Assembly (NCBI GenBank): GCA_022702545.1
Contig: JAHRBC010000003.1
Location: 7,006,001 to 7,070,000 of the forward strand
Source of the DNA: Phycomyces nitens
Taxonomy: Eukaryota > Mucoromycota > Mucoromycetes > Mucorales > Phycomycetaceae
Reading direction: 5' to 3'
Length of the DNA stretch: 64,000 bases
The notes below the pieces were generated by a model that made no database searches, was not told the origin of the DNA, and saw only the letters and a program-made list of their open reading frames with translations. A program made the translations under genes and the position numbers. This document shows, in pieces, positions 34,086 to 44,201 of this stretch (within the stretch, counting starts at the first letter, position 1; each line of letters begins with the position of its first letter).

Positions 34086-35281
34086 TTTATAAGAATTATC
34101 AAAAGAGAAGGGAGAGACTTGATCTTTCAGGAATATGGTTCAAGTGTTTTTTTTTACGGGAAGATTTTCTCAATGGTAAAAAGATACACGTTTGATTAGA
34201 GTGTTCTTCCATAGATATTACTAGTACACTCAAAAAGTGTGTATAATTGAGCTGTATTAACAAGAGTATATTGATAAATAAGTAAATAATATCTTTAGAC
34301 GGAATATATTTTTGGAAATAGAGTATGGTAAGACACCTTTTCTTTAAAGGACCAAAGGGACTATCCCAATACCTCAAACCCCTCAAAAAAAAGATACAAT
34401 ATATATTCATTATAGCTTTACACACCAACAGAAACTTTATTACATAAACACTACTAGAGAGCCATGTATTTATGAGTGTTTAATATACAGAAAAAAATAT
34501 CAGTTTATTGGACATACAATGTAGCTTGGACAGTGCGTAGGCCAGATATTATACAATTTGACTTATTGAATTGACTAATCTCTGTAACCCTGCTTCTCAA
34601 TGTTTGTATTCAAAATTTATACTGATATACTAGATTATCTGAACTAATTGATGGTATAAAGGGTATATCATACAGGTCTAAGTTAGAGACGCACAAACTC
34701 ATGAATATATATATATATATACAGGATAGTGTCTGATAGTATATTTTTCGATTTTATTTTTTATTAGCCAATAAAAATATTTTGGTAATTTATTTTAGAA
34801 TATTTCCTATACTTTAATTGGGAGACAAATAAGTGTTTAAGCACAGAGGGTTCGAAAAGACAAAAAACAAAATATAGAATCCTGGTAAATCATTCGCCTA
34901 TATTGCATCAAATGTCTGTATTTTATCCAATTATATTTGCATATACAATACTTGGCAAATATTATTGGATAATTTTTGTAGATATTCATTTATTGATTTA
35001 TGAAAAAAAAAGTAATTCAGACTTTAGAAATTAGCGAGCAATATATATATATTATATATTATATATATATAATATTTGCATACTGATGGTACAAAATTCC
35101 GATGCTAGCCCCGTCTTGGTCTTTTGTCTCTCTTTCCCTCCTTAATAGCCTACCTTGTGAGTCTATGTGTAGCAAGAGCACGCAAACAGTCAAAATCATC
35201 AATCAAAGTACCATAAAGTACAGCAGAGCCTCATGAGCAAGATATTACTGAACTATTAACAGTCTTTTAAGATTTGCAGTA
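34086..35281. other. Gene desert, right part
   Basis: About 1.2 kb of AT-rich DNA, including a TATATAATATATA palindromic tract (about 35040-35072). It presumably contains the promoter of the Sds3-like gene. No gene seen. Confidence 0.5.
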
Positions 35282-37099
35282 ATGTATCCTGAAAGACAAT
35301 TGTCACCATCAATACCAAACTCGCCAAGATACACGTTACCACCAATCACCTCACCACACTCTCGACAAAATATGCATCCTCCACAGTCTCCATTCAATCC
35401 AAACAATATTCATCGTCGACCAATGGACCGTGAACCTGATCCAGCTAGTCTGTACAAGCAACACACACCTCAATTCTCATCGACATCATCAGAATCTTCA
35501 ACATTTGTACAGATGTTAGCCTACAATAACTCTCACCAAAATAATAGAGGAGAAAAGACAGGCCACACCAAACCACCTGCATTTAACACTCACCCACCAC
35601 CATCTTCTATACAATATGCAAGCACAGTACAGAATACATACTCGTATCATCCTTACCACGAGTGCTCTTCTTATGCCACACATGAAACAACCAAACAAGC
35701 AGGAGAAAGTGAAAAGGCTCATGTGGCAACACCTTGGCCGCCTCAATATCGGACAAACAACACAGCCTTTGAACAGCCATCTTCAGTTTCAATTTCAACT
35801 CGCTCTCCAACACAGACAGTGACTCCTGAAGAAGGCCAGCAGTATGGCTATAGCAATATCAATCATTATCCCAGAGACAATCGATGGCAGGAAGGTAGGA
35901 AGATATATAGAAGCAGGTGATGGTTTGATTTACCTTTATCTAGGTGAGATCATTCAGGCCACCGAAAATACACGGACAAAGAAAGAACGAGAGTACAATG
36001 AAAGAGTTCAAGAGATAGAGCGTGAGTTTATGGAGAACAGAAGAATGTAAGGCATCTTTTTTGAAAGGAGATGTGTTGGATCCAGTCTCCGATCATGCTC
36101 TGACAACCACAGTCAAGGCATTGTTGGTTGGATTATTGAAACACAGAGCTGATTCGTTGCAGCATTTATCAGGAAAAAATGGAAAAGGTCCAAGAAGAGC
36201 TAAACGAAGTATACAATGGCAGGTTTGATACAGAGTGAAACATACAGCGAGTATTTATACCCATACAGGAGATTATGCTTTATTTGACGAGAGATTGGCT
36301 GATCTGGAGGAAAGCCGGGAATTGATGATAAAGAATGCCCGGTTGATGATGGACTATCAAGTAAGGTGTGTTGATAAACAGCATGATACAGACTCGCATA
36401 TCCTGGAGAAGGAGTCCATGGTACGTGTCTAGACAACAAGGACAGGCTGTGTTGTTGATTTTCTTGGTAGGCAGAGAAACGGGAGCTGCAGAGAGCAATG
36501 TATGTCATGCTGGAAGAAAAGAGAAAAAAGCTAAAGGAAGACAAAGATGGCGAAGTGGGGCCATCCAAAGGTATAGTGGTAAAAAGAAAAAGAAAATGGG
36601 TGCAATATTGTCTAAACTCGTGTTTAGAGCCTGCATACTCAACCCACCACACCCGTAACCGCAAAAGGATGATGAGGAAGCGAGGGGATCCTCCACTGAA
36701 GCTGGACAGCATACCTATTACCAAGGCAGGAAACTATACGTCCAAGCGCCGGCATGCCACAGACCATATCCTTTTACTTATAGTGTACCAGACAATCCAA
36801 AAAAAACAAAAGACCTGATCATCAGTGTTGGTTCTTGACTCTCTTTATGTAATTACGGATGAGAGATCTTACTACGATTGGACACGCATTAACAGCTCGA
36901 AATGAAGATGAACTTGACGCTGATTTATTTGTAATGCGCAAGGTTTGTATGAATATTAAACGTATTTCTGGATAATCTAGACAGGAGATCAACCTTACTT
37001 CCTTAGGATGATCAATCCAAGTCCCAAGCTAAATCCTCAATAGCAGCCCACACTTCTACCCCAAACACTACTAGCCAGCGATTGCCGACCAAACGATAA
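35282..37099 (+). CDS. Sds3-like subunit of an Rpd3/Sin3-type histone deacetylase complex
   Basis: The first exon (35282-35894) codes a Pro/Ser/Gln/His-rich tail starting MYPERQLSPS. Next come 35944-36046, 36163-36218, 36269-36420 and 36471 onward, coding a coiled coil: KKEREYNERVQEIEREF, YQEKMEKVQEELNEVYNG, ALFDERLADLEESREL, AEKRELQRAMYVMLEEKR. The order (NR-x-IY, a Lq-eL block, NG then DERLADLEE, long helix) matches the Sds3/BRMS1 family. The C-terminal exons, including DLTTIGHALTARNEDELDADL and the end at 37007-37099, are placed by splice signals, but the junction between about 36650 and 36875 is not resolved. The intron at 36219-36268 needs a GC donor. Nuclear, probable corepressor subunit. 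Confidence 0.6.
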
Positions 37100-37354
37100 T
37101 TACTTATTTTCACATCTTTCAATTCTTATTTATGCTGCTACATATTTATCGCTACTTTTGTTCGTTTGCGATGATTCATCATTCGTCTGTTTGTTAGTTA
37201 TTATTTTCTCCTGTACAAAGAAGTACGTTCTATTCTCTCTGGATCTCTCTTAATCCAATAAGCCGTCACGACGCAACCATCACTCTAAAAAAAAAAGACG
37301 GTACAAAACAATTGTATTTTCTCATTGTATACGTGTCCTTATACTTTCCTTTCA

Positions 37355-37804
37355 ATGTCGATTGTTAATGGACCAGCCAAAGTACTCTTTATACCTCCTG
37401 TGGATGGCAAAGATCGGTTTGCCAGACTCCACTGCATTGTCGAAACAGATAACTCAGTAGTTGAAATTAATGGCAAATTGATTGAATACACCGATCCAAA
37501 TCACAATGACTGCATGGTCCCTGATTCCTTTTATGAACTATGTGTGGTTGGAAATGATAAGCAGACGATTATTGTCCGTCGGAATATTGGAAATGATGCC
37601 GCAGGATTCTTTACTCATCCTAATGAAGATCACTTGAACCAGGGTCTGACCTGTGAATTCGAGACACACTATTTCATCCCAGACCAAAAGGCATGTGAAC
37701 ATGCCCAAAAATATGTACCACAGATACTTGTCAATATGAGCAAAGACGACACACGCGACATGGTGTTGTGTGTAGGAGAACTTATGGTGCCTGGTCCAAG
37801 ATAA
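37355..37804 (+). CDS. Conserved-looking protein of unknown function
   Basis: Intronless frame of 149 codons from MSIVNGPAKVLFIPP to GELMVPGPR; an in-frame upstream Met at 37325 is less likely. Composition is ordinary, mixed alpha/beta, without membrane segments or low complexity, so it is probably a real gene. Internal phrases such as DRFARLHCIVETDN and VVEINGKLIEYTDP suggest beta-strands. I recognise no family. It follows the Sds3-like gene by about 250 bp and is convergent with the RPA-interacting gene, with only 100 bp between stops. Confidence 0.6.
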   Translation: MSIVNGPAKVLFIPPVDGKDRFARLHCIVETDNSVVEINGKLIEYTDPNHNDCMVPDSFYELCVVGNDKQTIIVRRNIGNDAAGFFTHPNEDHLNQGLTCEFETHYFIPDQKACEHAQKYVPQILVNMSKDDTRDMVLCVGELMVPGPR

Positions 37805-37904
37805 ATACTTCTTTTCTCCAAGATGTTAATTTATTAATGCATGTTACGCTCAGTAAGACAATGTAAATATATACACATGCACCCCCCACACACGCCTTGA
37901 GATT

Positions 37905-38694
37905 TCAAAATGATGCGCATGTGCCACACAAACTACATAATCCAATAACCCCACTGCTTGTGGGTTGATATGTATAAATGATAGAACCAATACAGAGGGT
38001 GTTGTGTTCTTGAATGGACTGGATCATCTATTGAATTTGTCAGAATACTCTCGAGGTTGAATATGGGATTTACAGGGTATCTTACTTGAAGAGTTGCATA
38101 GAATCCACAAGATGGGCATTCGAGAGTAGGAATTGAACAGCCTGGGATATAACGAAGTACTGAATAATGGCAGTGAATACAAGTTATGCTTTCAGGGCGG
38201 TCAACAGAGACTTCAGATATATTTGGCTTGGTATTCTCTAAAAAATACTGAATCAATATATGTGATTTATGCCTAGGTCCTCAAGGCATCTACTTTAAAT
38301 TGAGTTATACTCTTGGTACCTTGATGTTGCCACACCTGTGAGTCCCCTTCCTTTGGTTCCTGGTGCTGTTGACAATATGATACCTTTTCATCTTCGATTT
38401 CTGCATAGTCCCGTATGCCTACTCTCTTGAGAGCATCTTGGTGACTATTTTTAAAATCTTCCCATTCTTGAGCAGCCGCCCACTGTAACCACTAGGATCA
38501 ATGCATAAGAGAATGATGAACGACTTGACATGAAGCATCTAACTTGTAGCCCCGCTTGCCTGATCTTCTCTACGACGATGAACAAGATCCTGCCGTGCTG
38601 ATTTCGATCGATCAATGGCATTCTGTCTGAAACTTTCTTTCCAGATCTTGTGACGCTCTTCTGGGCAGAGTTTTTTACATTGACGGCGGCTCAT
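37905..38694 (-). CDS. RPA-interacting protein (RPAIN/RIP-like)
   Basis: Four exons on minus (38694-38560, 38482-38320, 38237-38086, 38027-37905), 190 aa. The N-terminus MSRRQCKKLCPEE then KIWKESFRQNAIDRSKSARQ matches the basic RPA-interact N-terminal motif. The C-terminal zinc module has CIHC, LECPSCGF, IQEHNTLC and LCSLCG, all typical of RPAIN. In animals this protein carries replication protein A into the nucleus. Intron 1 (38483-38559) has a GC donor (CAG then GCAAGC); no GT donor keeps the frame. Confidence 0.8.
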
Positions 38695-39569
38695 GGTCGA
38701 TCACCAAGGAGTTGAAGTAGTGCAAGAACCAATGTGAGGCCAATGGGACTGCGACTATGAGATTGCTGGTTTTTTTTATGAATTATCTGTTATTAAAATA
38801 AAATTTGCGGCAGATGAAAATAAACTTTGTCTTGCACTAAACCAATTTATGCGTTTATTGTGCCTAGTTTGGAATATGTATGTAGTCTCCCCTATAACTT
38901 GTTTTTGTATATAGGTTAGAAAGCTCTAGATTTATTTTCATTTCATTTCAATTGACATTATAGACTACTATTTACTCGCTTGTAAGCTCAGAATTTTCAA
39001 TTGACACGGCAAAATAGGAATTAATAGAATAATGGAGAGAAATAAAGGTAGAATATCGAAACAATTCCAACTTTTAGACTGTGTATAATGTGGTGTCAAT
39101 TGTACGGCCAGACCATTCCCACCACCATTGATGTGTGGTATTTTCTACTCTCAATACGCTCAGAGTTTGGTATGCCTCGTTTAATAATTGGTCTAGTTTA
39201 ACCCTCTGTTTATTAAAATAGACTCAAGTATTCGTGTTAGCAGGCCACTTTATACTTTTAAACATGACAATGTAATCTATGCTGGCTTGAACTCTATATC
39301 CAAACAATTTTTTTTAAAAAAAAGGGGACAATTTCCATGTCGCAATATCAATTTATTTTATGGCGCCGATTTATTATTCATTTATTAAAGTTAAAATTGC
39401 GCTTTTTTTTGCCAATTTTGGATCTTGACAAAAAAAACTCGACGCATAAAATAACAAGTGAGCTTTGACTTTTGGTGGCTTTACTTTAGCTGGACTGTTA
39501 GTTTGGCTTACCAATTCAAGTACCTTTTTTAATGTATACCCAAAAAAGATATTGAAATCTAGAGTGAAC
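38695..39569. promoter_or_regulatory. Divergent intergenic region
   Basis: About 870 bp between head-to-head starts of the RPA-interacting gene (minus) and HSK3 (plus). It holds a perfect T8A8 junction at 39308-39323. No gene seen. Confidence 0.5.
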
Positions 39570-39894
39570 ATGGCAGACGACAATCAGCCATTAGACAATT
39601 CCATGCCATCTAAGCAGGCTCATTACGCACGTTTGAATGTACAACTCGGCGAACTAGAAAAAAGCATAAAGAAACTTCAAGAAAACCTTCAAGTCACTAC
39701 AGAACAGATTCCAGCTTTTCGTAAACTTGGCACTCTTCATTCTTCAATGTATGTATTGTGTAGGTGCCTTGGTTGCTACATTCTTTTTTTTATATATATC
39801 CTAGCTAATCATATTCAATAGCCTAATGGCTTCCTCAAGAGTATTGAGTGAAAATGATATTGCAGAGACACCAAATGGCCCTGACAAGGCTTGA
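39570..39894 (+). CDS. HSK3: DASH/Dam1 complex subunit HSK3
   Basis: Two exons (39570-39748, 39822-39894), 83 aa. The coiled-coil core YARLNVQLGELEKSIKKL then LQVTTEQIPAFRKLGTLHSS and the block MASSRVLSE match the Hsk3 family (yeast protein 69 aa). Hsk3 is one of the ten subunits of the ring that couples kinetochores to microtubules in fungi. The intron falls in the middle of the conserved LGTLHSS/ILMASSRV block. The short acidic tail (ETPNGPDKA) is not conserved. Confidence 0.8.
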
Positions 39895-40587
39895 TACTCG
39901 AACAAACTCACAGTTGGACACACTTGCATATCGTGTCTTTTGTTTTGTTTTTTTGTTTTGAAAGGATTGTCGCATTGGTTCCTATGGGTGCCCATAAAAC
40001 ATATGGTTTGTATAAACCCCTCGCAGCTTATACAAAAAAAAAGTACGGTATCTACTAGCTGATTATTAAAAAAAAATTCGTTGTGGATGATGAAATAATC
40101 CGTGTTGGTTTGGGTAGATAACTATAGAATGTTAAATGTAGCTTGAATATTTTAATGCTCCTTCCAAACGTATAATTATACCAAAACCAACAATGATCAA
40201 AAGGAATTAAATTGTTTATATATGTTTTTTTAAAAGAGCAACATGAGATTGTCGGTTTATTTGAGCCGAGTAATTTCACGGTGCCTTTTTGTTCATGATA
40301 TGGGTTTCATTCATTTTTTCAACTCCCACATTAACACGAACCTTGTTAGTTAATAAACAGGCCCCTTTCTTCTTCTTCTCCTTCTCCCAAAGTGACAATA
40401 ATATAAGAAACCAACAAACAATCGAATTGAAATTTGTTTTCAATGAATTGACTTGTCATTCTGGCCTTTTTATTAGACTTTGGTGCCATGTATTTGGATA
40501 ATGTTTTCTCTTTAACTTATATATGATAAGACGGACAATTAAAAAAAAAAGATATTTGTAAAAAAAAACACGGTTAAATAATGGGGT
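39895..40587. other. AT-rich intergenic region
   Basis: About 690 bp. Several A- and T-tracts and short spurious open frames; nothing supported. Confidence 0.5.
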
Positions 40588-40895
40588 TTATTTTGATAGC
40601 AGGCCTCCGGATGATCTCCGATAAAGATATATGTAAAATGGCAAAACATTAGAGAGAAAAGGATCAACTATTACCGGAAAATAAGGTGTTCGGAATGGGC
40701 GTTGTTTGCCTGGTTGCTTTACTAAATATTCTTTGGGCCGAAATACCTTCAAAGTATACCGTGTAGTTAAAGGACCTGTAATACAAGCCATCAGACTCTA
40801 TAGTTTTGTTATTATTAAATAATACACTTGTAGCCTGGCCCTCTATATTCTGGTAGACTATTCGACTTTGAATTATCAAAACAAACAAAAAACAT
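40588..40895 (-). CDS. Small protein of unknown function (85 aa)
   Basis: Two exons (40895-40826, 40775-40588) joined by a 50-nt intron with a GTATTA donor and a TTACAG acceptor give 85 codons and a stop. The product starts MFFVCFDNSKSNSLPEYRG and carries a basic stretch TLKVFRPKEYLVKQPGKQR then PFRTPYFPV. The intron restores a continuous frame, which is the main support. No family recognised; a small organellar protein is possible. Confidence 0.4.
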
Positions 40896-41084
40896 CCTTT
40901 GCAGATAATAAAACGTTGGATTTTTTTTTATTAAACAAGTTAATAATAATAAAATAAATATAAATTGAAACAAAAAAAAGAATACTCATTATGCGAGTGA
41001 CGTCACTTTCTTATTGGCCACCCGATACAATATCACAGAAAACAAAAACATCAAGAGCCCTTTACCTAAACCACAAAGTGCGCC

Positions 41085-41297
41085 ATGTCTCCCAAGTTAT
41101 CCCACAACGAAGCCAACGTCGGCACTCCCGTTTACCACGATCCCTGGGCCAAGCGTGAGGCCTGGCGCAAGCACCCCATCTTCTCCAAGACTGCTGGTCT
41201 GAGAACCCTTTTCCCTGGTTTGGGCATTGCCACAGTTGCCTTTGCTGCTTATTGCGGCTATGAGGCTGTTTTCCTCAAAGACAAGAAGCACCATTAA
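41085..41297 (+). CDS. NADH:ubiquinone oxidoreductase B12 subunit (NDUFB3-like)
   Basis: Intronless, 70 aa. HDPWAKREAWRKHPIF, then LFPGLGIATVAFAAYCGYE, is the B12 pattern: a DPWA-REAWR motif followed by one membrane helix. Length is normal. It is an accessory subunit in the membrane arm of mitochondrial complex I. Confidence 0.85.
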   Translation: MSPKLSHNEANVGTPVYHDPWAKREAWRKHPIFSKTAGLRTLFPGLGIATVAFAAYCGYEAVFLKDKKHH

Positions 41298-41731
41298 ATA
41301 GATCGTATGTTTACAAGGGTAATGAAACACGCTTAAAATGCATTGGACGATTGGATGACTGACTGTTTCATATGGATCGTAGAACGGTGGTTTTTTCAGC
41401 TGGGACTGTAAATGAAGAGCACAAGAAAAATGAACTGAAAATAAATAAAAGGCTTTTTAATGGCCCTTTAACGAAACCAATCGAACAGGCCCATTCTTGT
41501 TTCTAATCTGTGTGTGTGTCTGAAGAATTGAGAGAAACAATGCTTGAAGAGGACATGGTCGCGTGGTGTGTAATGGATGAAGTGGTGGAGACCAATAATT
41601 GCAGGTCTGGAGTGACCATTGGTTTATCCATTACCACGTGCGGTCTTTGATTGGTGGAGTTGTACTCGTATTTAAATGGCGAGTAAGCATTTTTCGTCGT
41701 CTTCTTCCTTCTTCTTGAGCAACGCTAATTA
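41298..41731. promoter_or_regulatory. Intergenic region with CACGTG-like site and TATA-like sequence
   Basis: 434 bp. A CCACGTGCGG element near 41634-41643 and ATTTAAATGG near 41670 lie just upstream of the acetyltransferase start, with a CT-rich leader (CGTCGTCTTCTTCCTTCTTC) before the ATG. These are plausible promoter elements; the factor bound is unknown. Confidence 0.4.
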
Positions 41732-42781
41732 ATGGCAGACTTACCAGAGACAAAGCCAGAGACAGAGACTCCCCGTCTGATACTGAGGACTTACCGGGCG
41801 ACCGATTATCCTCATGTGGACCATATGTTTGTCAGCAACTATTTTGCACTCGTCCCAGAAGGTGTTCGGCGGAAGCTTTGGTCTCCAGCGACATGGGTGA
41901 TTTGGTTTGGAGTCTACTCGTATCTTTTGATGATTGTGCCAATTTTGCTGGATGGAATGGATTTTCCATCCTGGGCATCTACTGTGCTCAAGCTCTTCTT
42001 TACTTTTGCCTGGGCAGCCGTGAGTTTTGCTGCATTATTCATCTTCACCGACCAATTCGACACCCAAGACCGCGTCGAATATGGTCGCCAGAATGACATG
42101 AGGGATCCAGAAGTGTACTATCTCAACTGGACCAAAAGGGAGGTCGAGGTGGAGGATGCTCCAAAGGGAACCAGCGAGAAGAAGCAGGTTACTTTTGACA
42201 AGGATGCCAAGCCAGCCGTCGAGATTATCCGTGAACGCAAGCCTGAATCTGAGCAGACTCCTTCGCACTTTTGGGTCCTGTCGATGGACGGTGAGCCCTG
42301 TGGAATGGTTGGACTTGCGGTCAACAAGCAAGATGTACTTGACCAAAGACCCGTCCAGACAGCACCCTGGCAAAAGATCGCAGCCGGATTTCTTCGTCGC
42401 TACAACTTCTCTGTACCAAAGTTCCTAGAGACTCCTGCCAAGACTGAGCCAAAGGTGTTTGCAAAGGCCAATAAACCCAACACTGCCACCCTGACCAGAC
42501 TGACAGTCAAGTACGACTACCAAAACTGTGGCCTCTCTACTCTCTTGATTAACCGGGCACTTTCTTGGGCAAACGACAATGGAATTCACCGGGTATTTGC
42601 CGAGACAAATGAGATGATGATGGCTGCAGAGCAGATTCTTGAGAAAAGACATGGGTTCAAGCGTATCGATAAGAAGAAGATTGGGTGGTTTGGCCAATAT
42701 GAGGCCGAGTGGGAGTGCAATGTCAAGGAATGGGTGGCCAACTATGGTGATAAGACAAAGGAAGAATTCAAAAAGGCTTAA
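41732..42781 (+). CDS. GNAT-family N-acetyltransferase with membrane hairpin
   Basis: Intronless, 349 aa. An N-terminal GNAT strand (RLILRTYRATDYPHV) is followed by two hydrophobic helices (ATWVIWFGVYSYLLMIVPIL and VLKLFFTFAWAAVSFAALFI), then a charged linker. The rest of the GNAT fold shows FWVLSMDGEPCGMVGLAV, LTRLTVKYDYQNCGLSTLL (acetyl-CoA loop, degenerate Q-x2-G) and ILEKRHGFKRI. A GNAT domain split by a membrane hairpin resembles the NAT8 layout. It probably faces the cytosol on an internal membrane. Substrate unknown. Confidence 0.75.
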   Translation: MADLPETKPETETPRLILRTYRATDYPHVDHMFVSNYFALVPEGVRRKLWSPATWVIWFGVYSYLLMIVPILLDGMDFPSWASTVLKLFFTFAWAAVSFAALFIFTDQFDTQDRVEYGRQNDMRDPEVYYLNWTKREVEVEDAPKGTSEKKQVTFDKDAKPAVEIIRERKPESEQTPSHFWVLSMDGEPCGMVGLAVNKQDVLDQRPVQTAPWQKIAAGFLRRYNFSVPKFLETPAKTEPKVFAKANKPNTATLTRLTVKYDYQNCGLSTLLINRALSWANDNGIHRVFAETNEMMMAAEQILEKRHGFKRIDKKKIGWFGQYEAEWECNVKEWVANYGDKTKEEFKKA

Positions 42782-42947
42782 AGTGCAACCAAAAATAATA
42801 ATTCTTGCTCTCCTCTTCTATTACATAACCAACCTAATCATTAGAATCCCTTCACATATCACTTCATCTAATTCTTGTTTTCGTGTCACACTTGAAAATA
42901 CAAGCCAAAATAAAATTAAAATAAACGTGTTTCCGACTCTTTTTTGA

Positions 42948-43796
42948 TTGTTATTAATAATGAAGATAAAAGAGATAGACCGGCCAATTGCCACAATGGA
43001 AGGCTGGGAAGACGGGGCAAAGTATAAAAGAGAGCTGTTTAGTCTCGATCGTTGGGAACTTCAGTCAGCAGATCAGCTAACGATCCATGTTGGACCTCAT
43101 GACATTGTACTGGTCCAGGATCCCCATTCAAGTCACCTGGGAGGATATATCTGGCTAACTGCCATTGTGTTTTGTGCCTATCTCGAATCATTGTGTGAAA
43201 AGAAGGAGCGCCATGGGTGGATATCGCTTGACCGAACAAAACGATGGGTTGAGCTGGGGTCGGGTGTGGGATTGATTGGGATAATGCTGCGTAAGATGGG
43301 AATCGAGGATGTGATGATTACCGATATTTCTGAGCTGGTGCCTGTTATGGAGCGTAATGTTGAGGCCAATGGTTTTACGGTCAAGTCAGTCAGTGGGCGT
43401 CGTAAGAATGAAGCCTCACATACCGAGGTGTTGGTGGAGCCTCTTTTGTGGGGTGATGGAGATGCGATTGAACATGTAAAGTCTTCTGGAACAATTGACT
43501 ACCTGGTGGCATGCGACTGCATCTATTCCGAGGCAAGTGCATTGGATCTGGTGGACACGATGGATCGGTTGGCGGATGAGACAACAACAATTATCTGTAT
43601 CAGTGAAGTACGAAACCAAGCAGCCCAAGATGCGTTTATGGCTGAAGCCAAGTCACGGTTCCATATGGAACTTCTTCCACCATCGCAGTGGCAGGGAAAG
43701 GTAAAGGGAGTTGCGTTTGCCGAGACGTTGAATCTCTATCGATTACGGAAATCTGCGGCGCGTATCAGGAAGAAGAGAACAAAAAACACTGCATAA
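42948..43796 (+). CDS. METTL21-type (family 16) protein methyltransferase
   Basis: Intronless, 282 aa (a Met at 42960 would give 278). The seven-beta-strand SAM-binding motifs are clear: GGYIWLTAIVFCAYLE (family 16 motif), motif I WVELGSGVGLIGI, motif II DVMITDISELVPVMERN and the DxxY-like DYLVACDCIYSE. Relatives methylate lysines of chaperones, eEF1A or VCP. The target here cannot be told. A basic tail (RIRKKRTKN) may direct it to the nucleus. Confidence 0.8.
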   Translation: MLLIMKIKEIDRPIATMEGWEDGAKYKRELFSLDRWELQSADQLTIHVGPHDIVLVQDPHSSHLGGYIWLTAIVFCAYLESLCEKKERHGWISLDRTKRWVELGSGVGLIGIMLRKMGIEDVMITDISELVPVMERNVEANGFTVKSVSGRRKNEASHTEVLVEPLLWGDGDAIEHVKSSGTIDYLVACDCIYSEASALDLVDTMDRLADETTTIICISEVRNQAAQDAFMAEAKSRFHMELLPPSQWQGKVKGVAFAETLNLYRLRKSAARIRKKRTKNTA

Positions 43797-44201
43797 GACA
43801 AGTTCAATGCTTTGAGGGGGAAGGGGTAAGCAGCCTTGCGATGGATCTGATAATGAAGTTCTGACCGATACTGTGGTCCTTCCGATGGTTTGGATTGGCG
43901 TTAAATGTCACAATAAGACCTGTTTAAATTGAAAGCATGGATGATGTACAAATACAAGATATACAGACATAATATTCATTATTATATATATTCATTTATA
44001 TATTATTTAATATATATTTAATATATTAACCTTGCACGCACAAGAAAAAAAAAGAGTGAGAGAAAAACTCCTACTCCAGCCAACCAAGTTTATTCGAGCC
44101 TCACCTTTACTTATTTTTTATTTTTTTTGGCCTGTCTTTATTTCTTTCCCTTCCTTTGGGGTCATCTGCAATTAGCACTTACATTCATTAACCAAAGCGT
44201 C
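43797..44201. other. Intergenic region upstream of the DOCK gene
   Basis: About 400 bp, with an AT-rich palindromic stretch (about 43975-44030) and a T-rich leader. A possible in-frame upstream ATG at 44127 would add 25 hydrophobic residues; I prefer 44202. Confidence 0.45.

Noticed and set aside
44127..44201. Upstream start for the DOCK protein adding 25 residues
   Set aside because: The extra segment is hydrophobic and signal-like, which does not suit a cytosolic exchange factor; the Met at 44202 begins the KWLPLPKIAHA segment directly before the SH3 fold.
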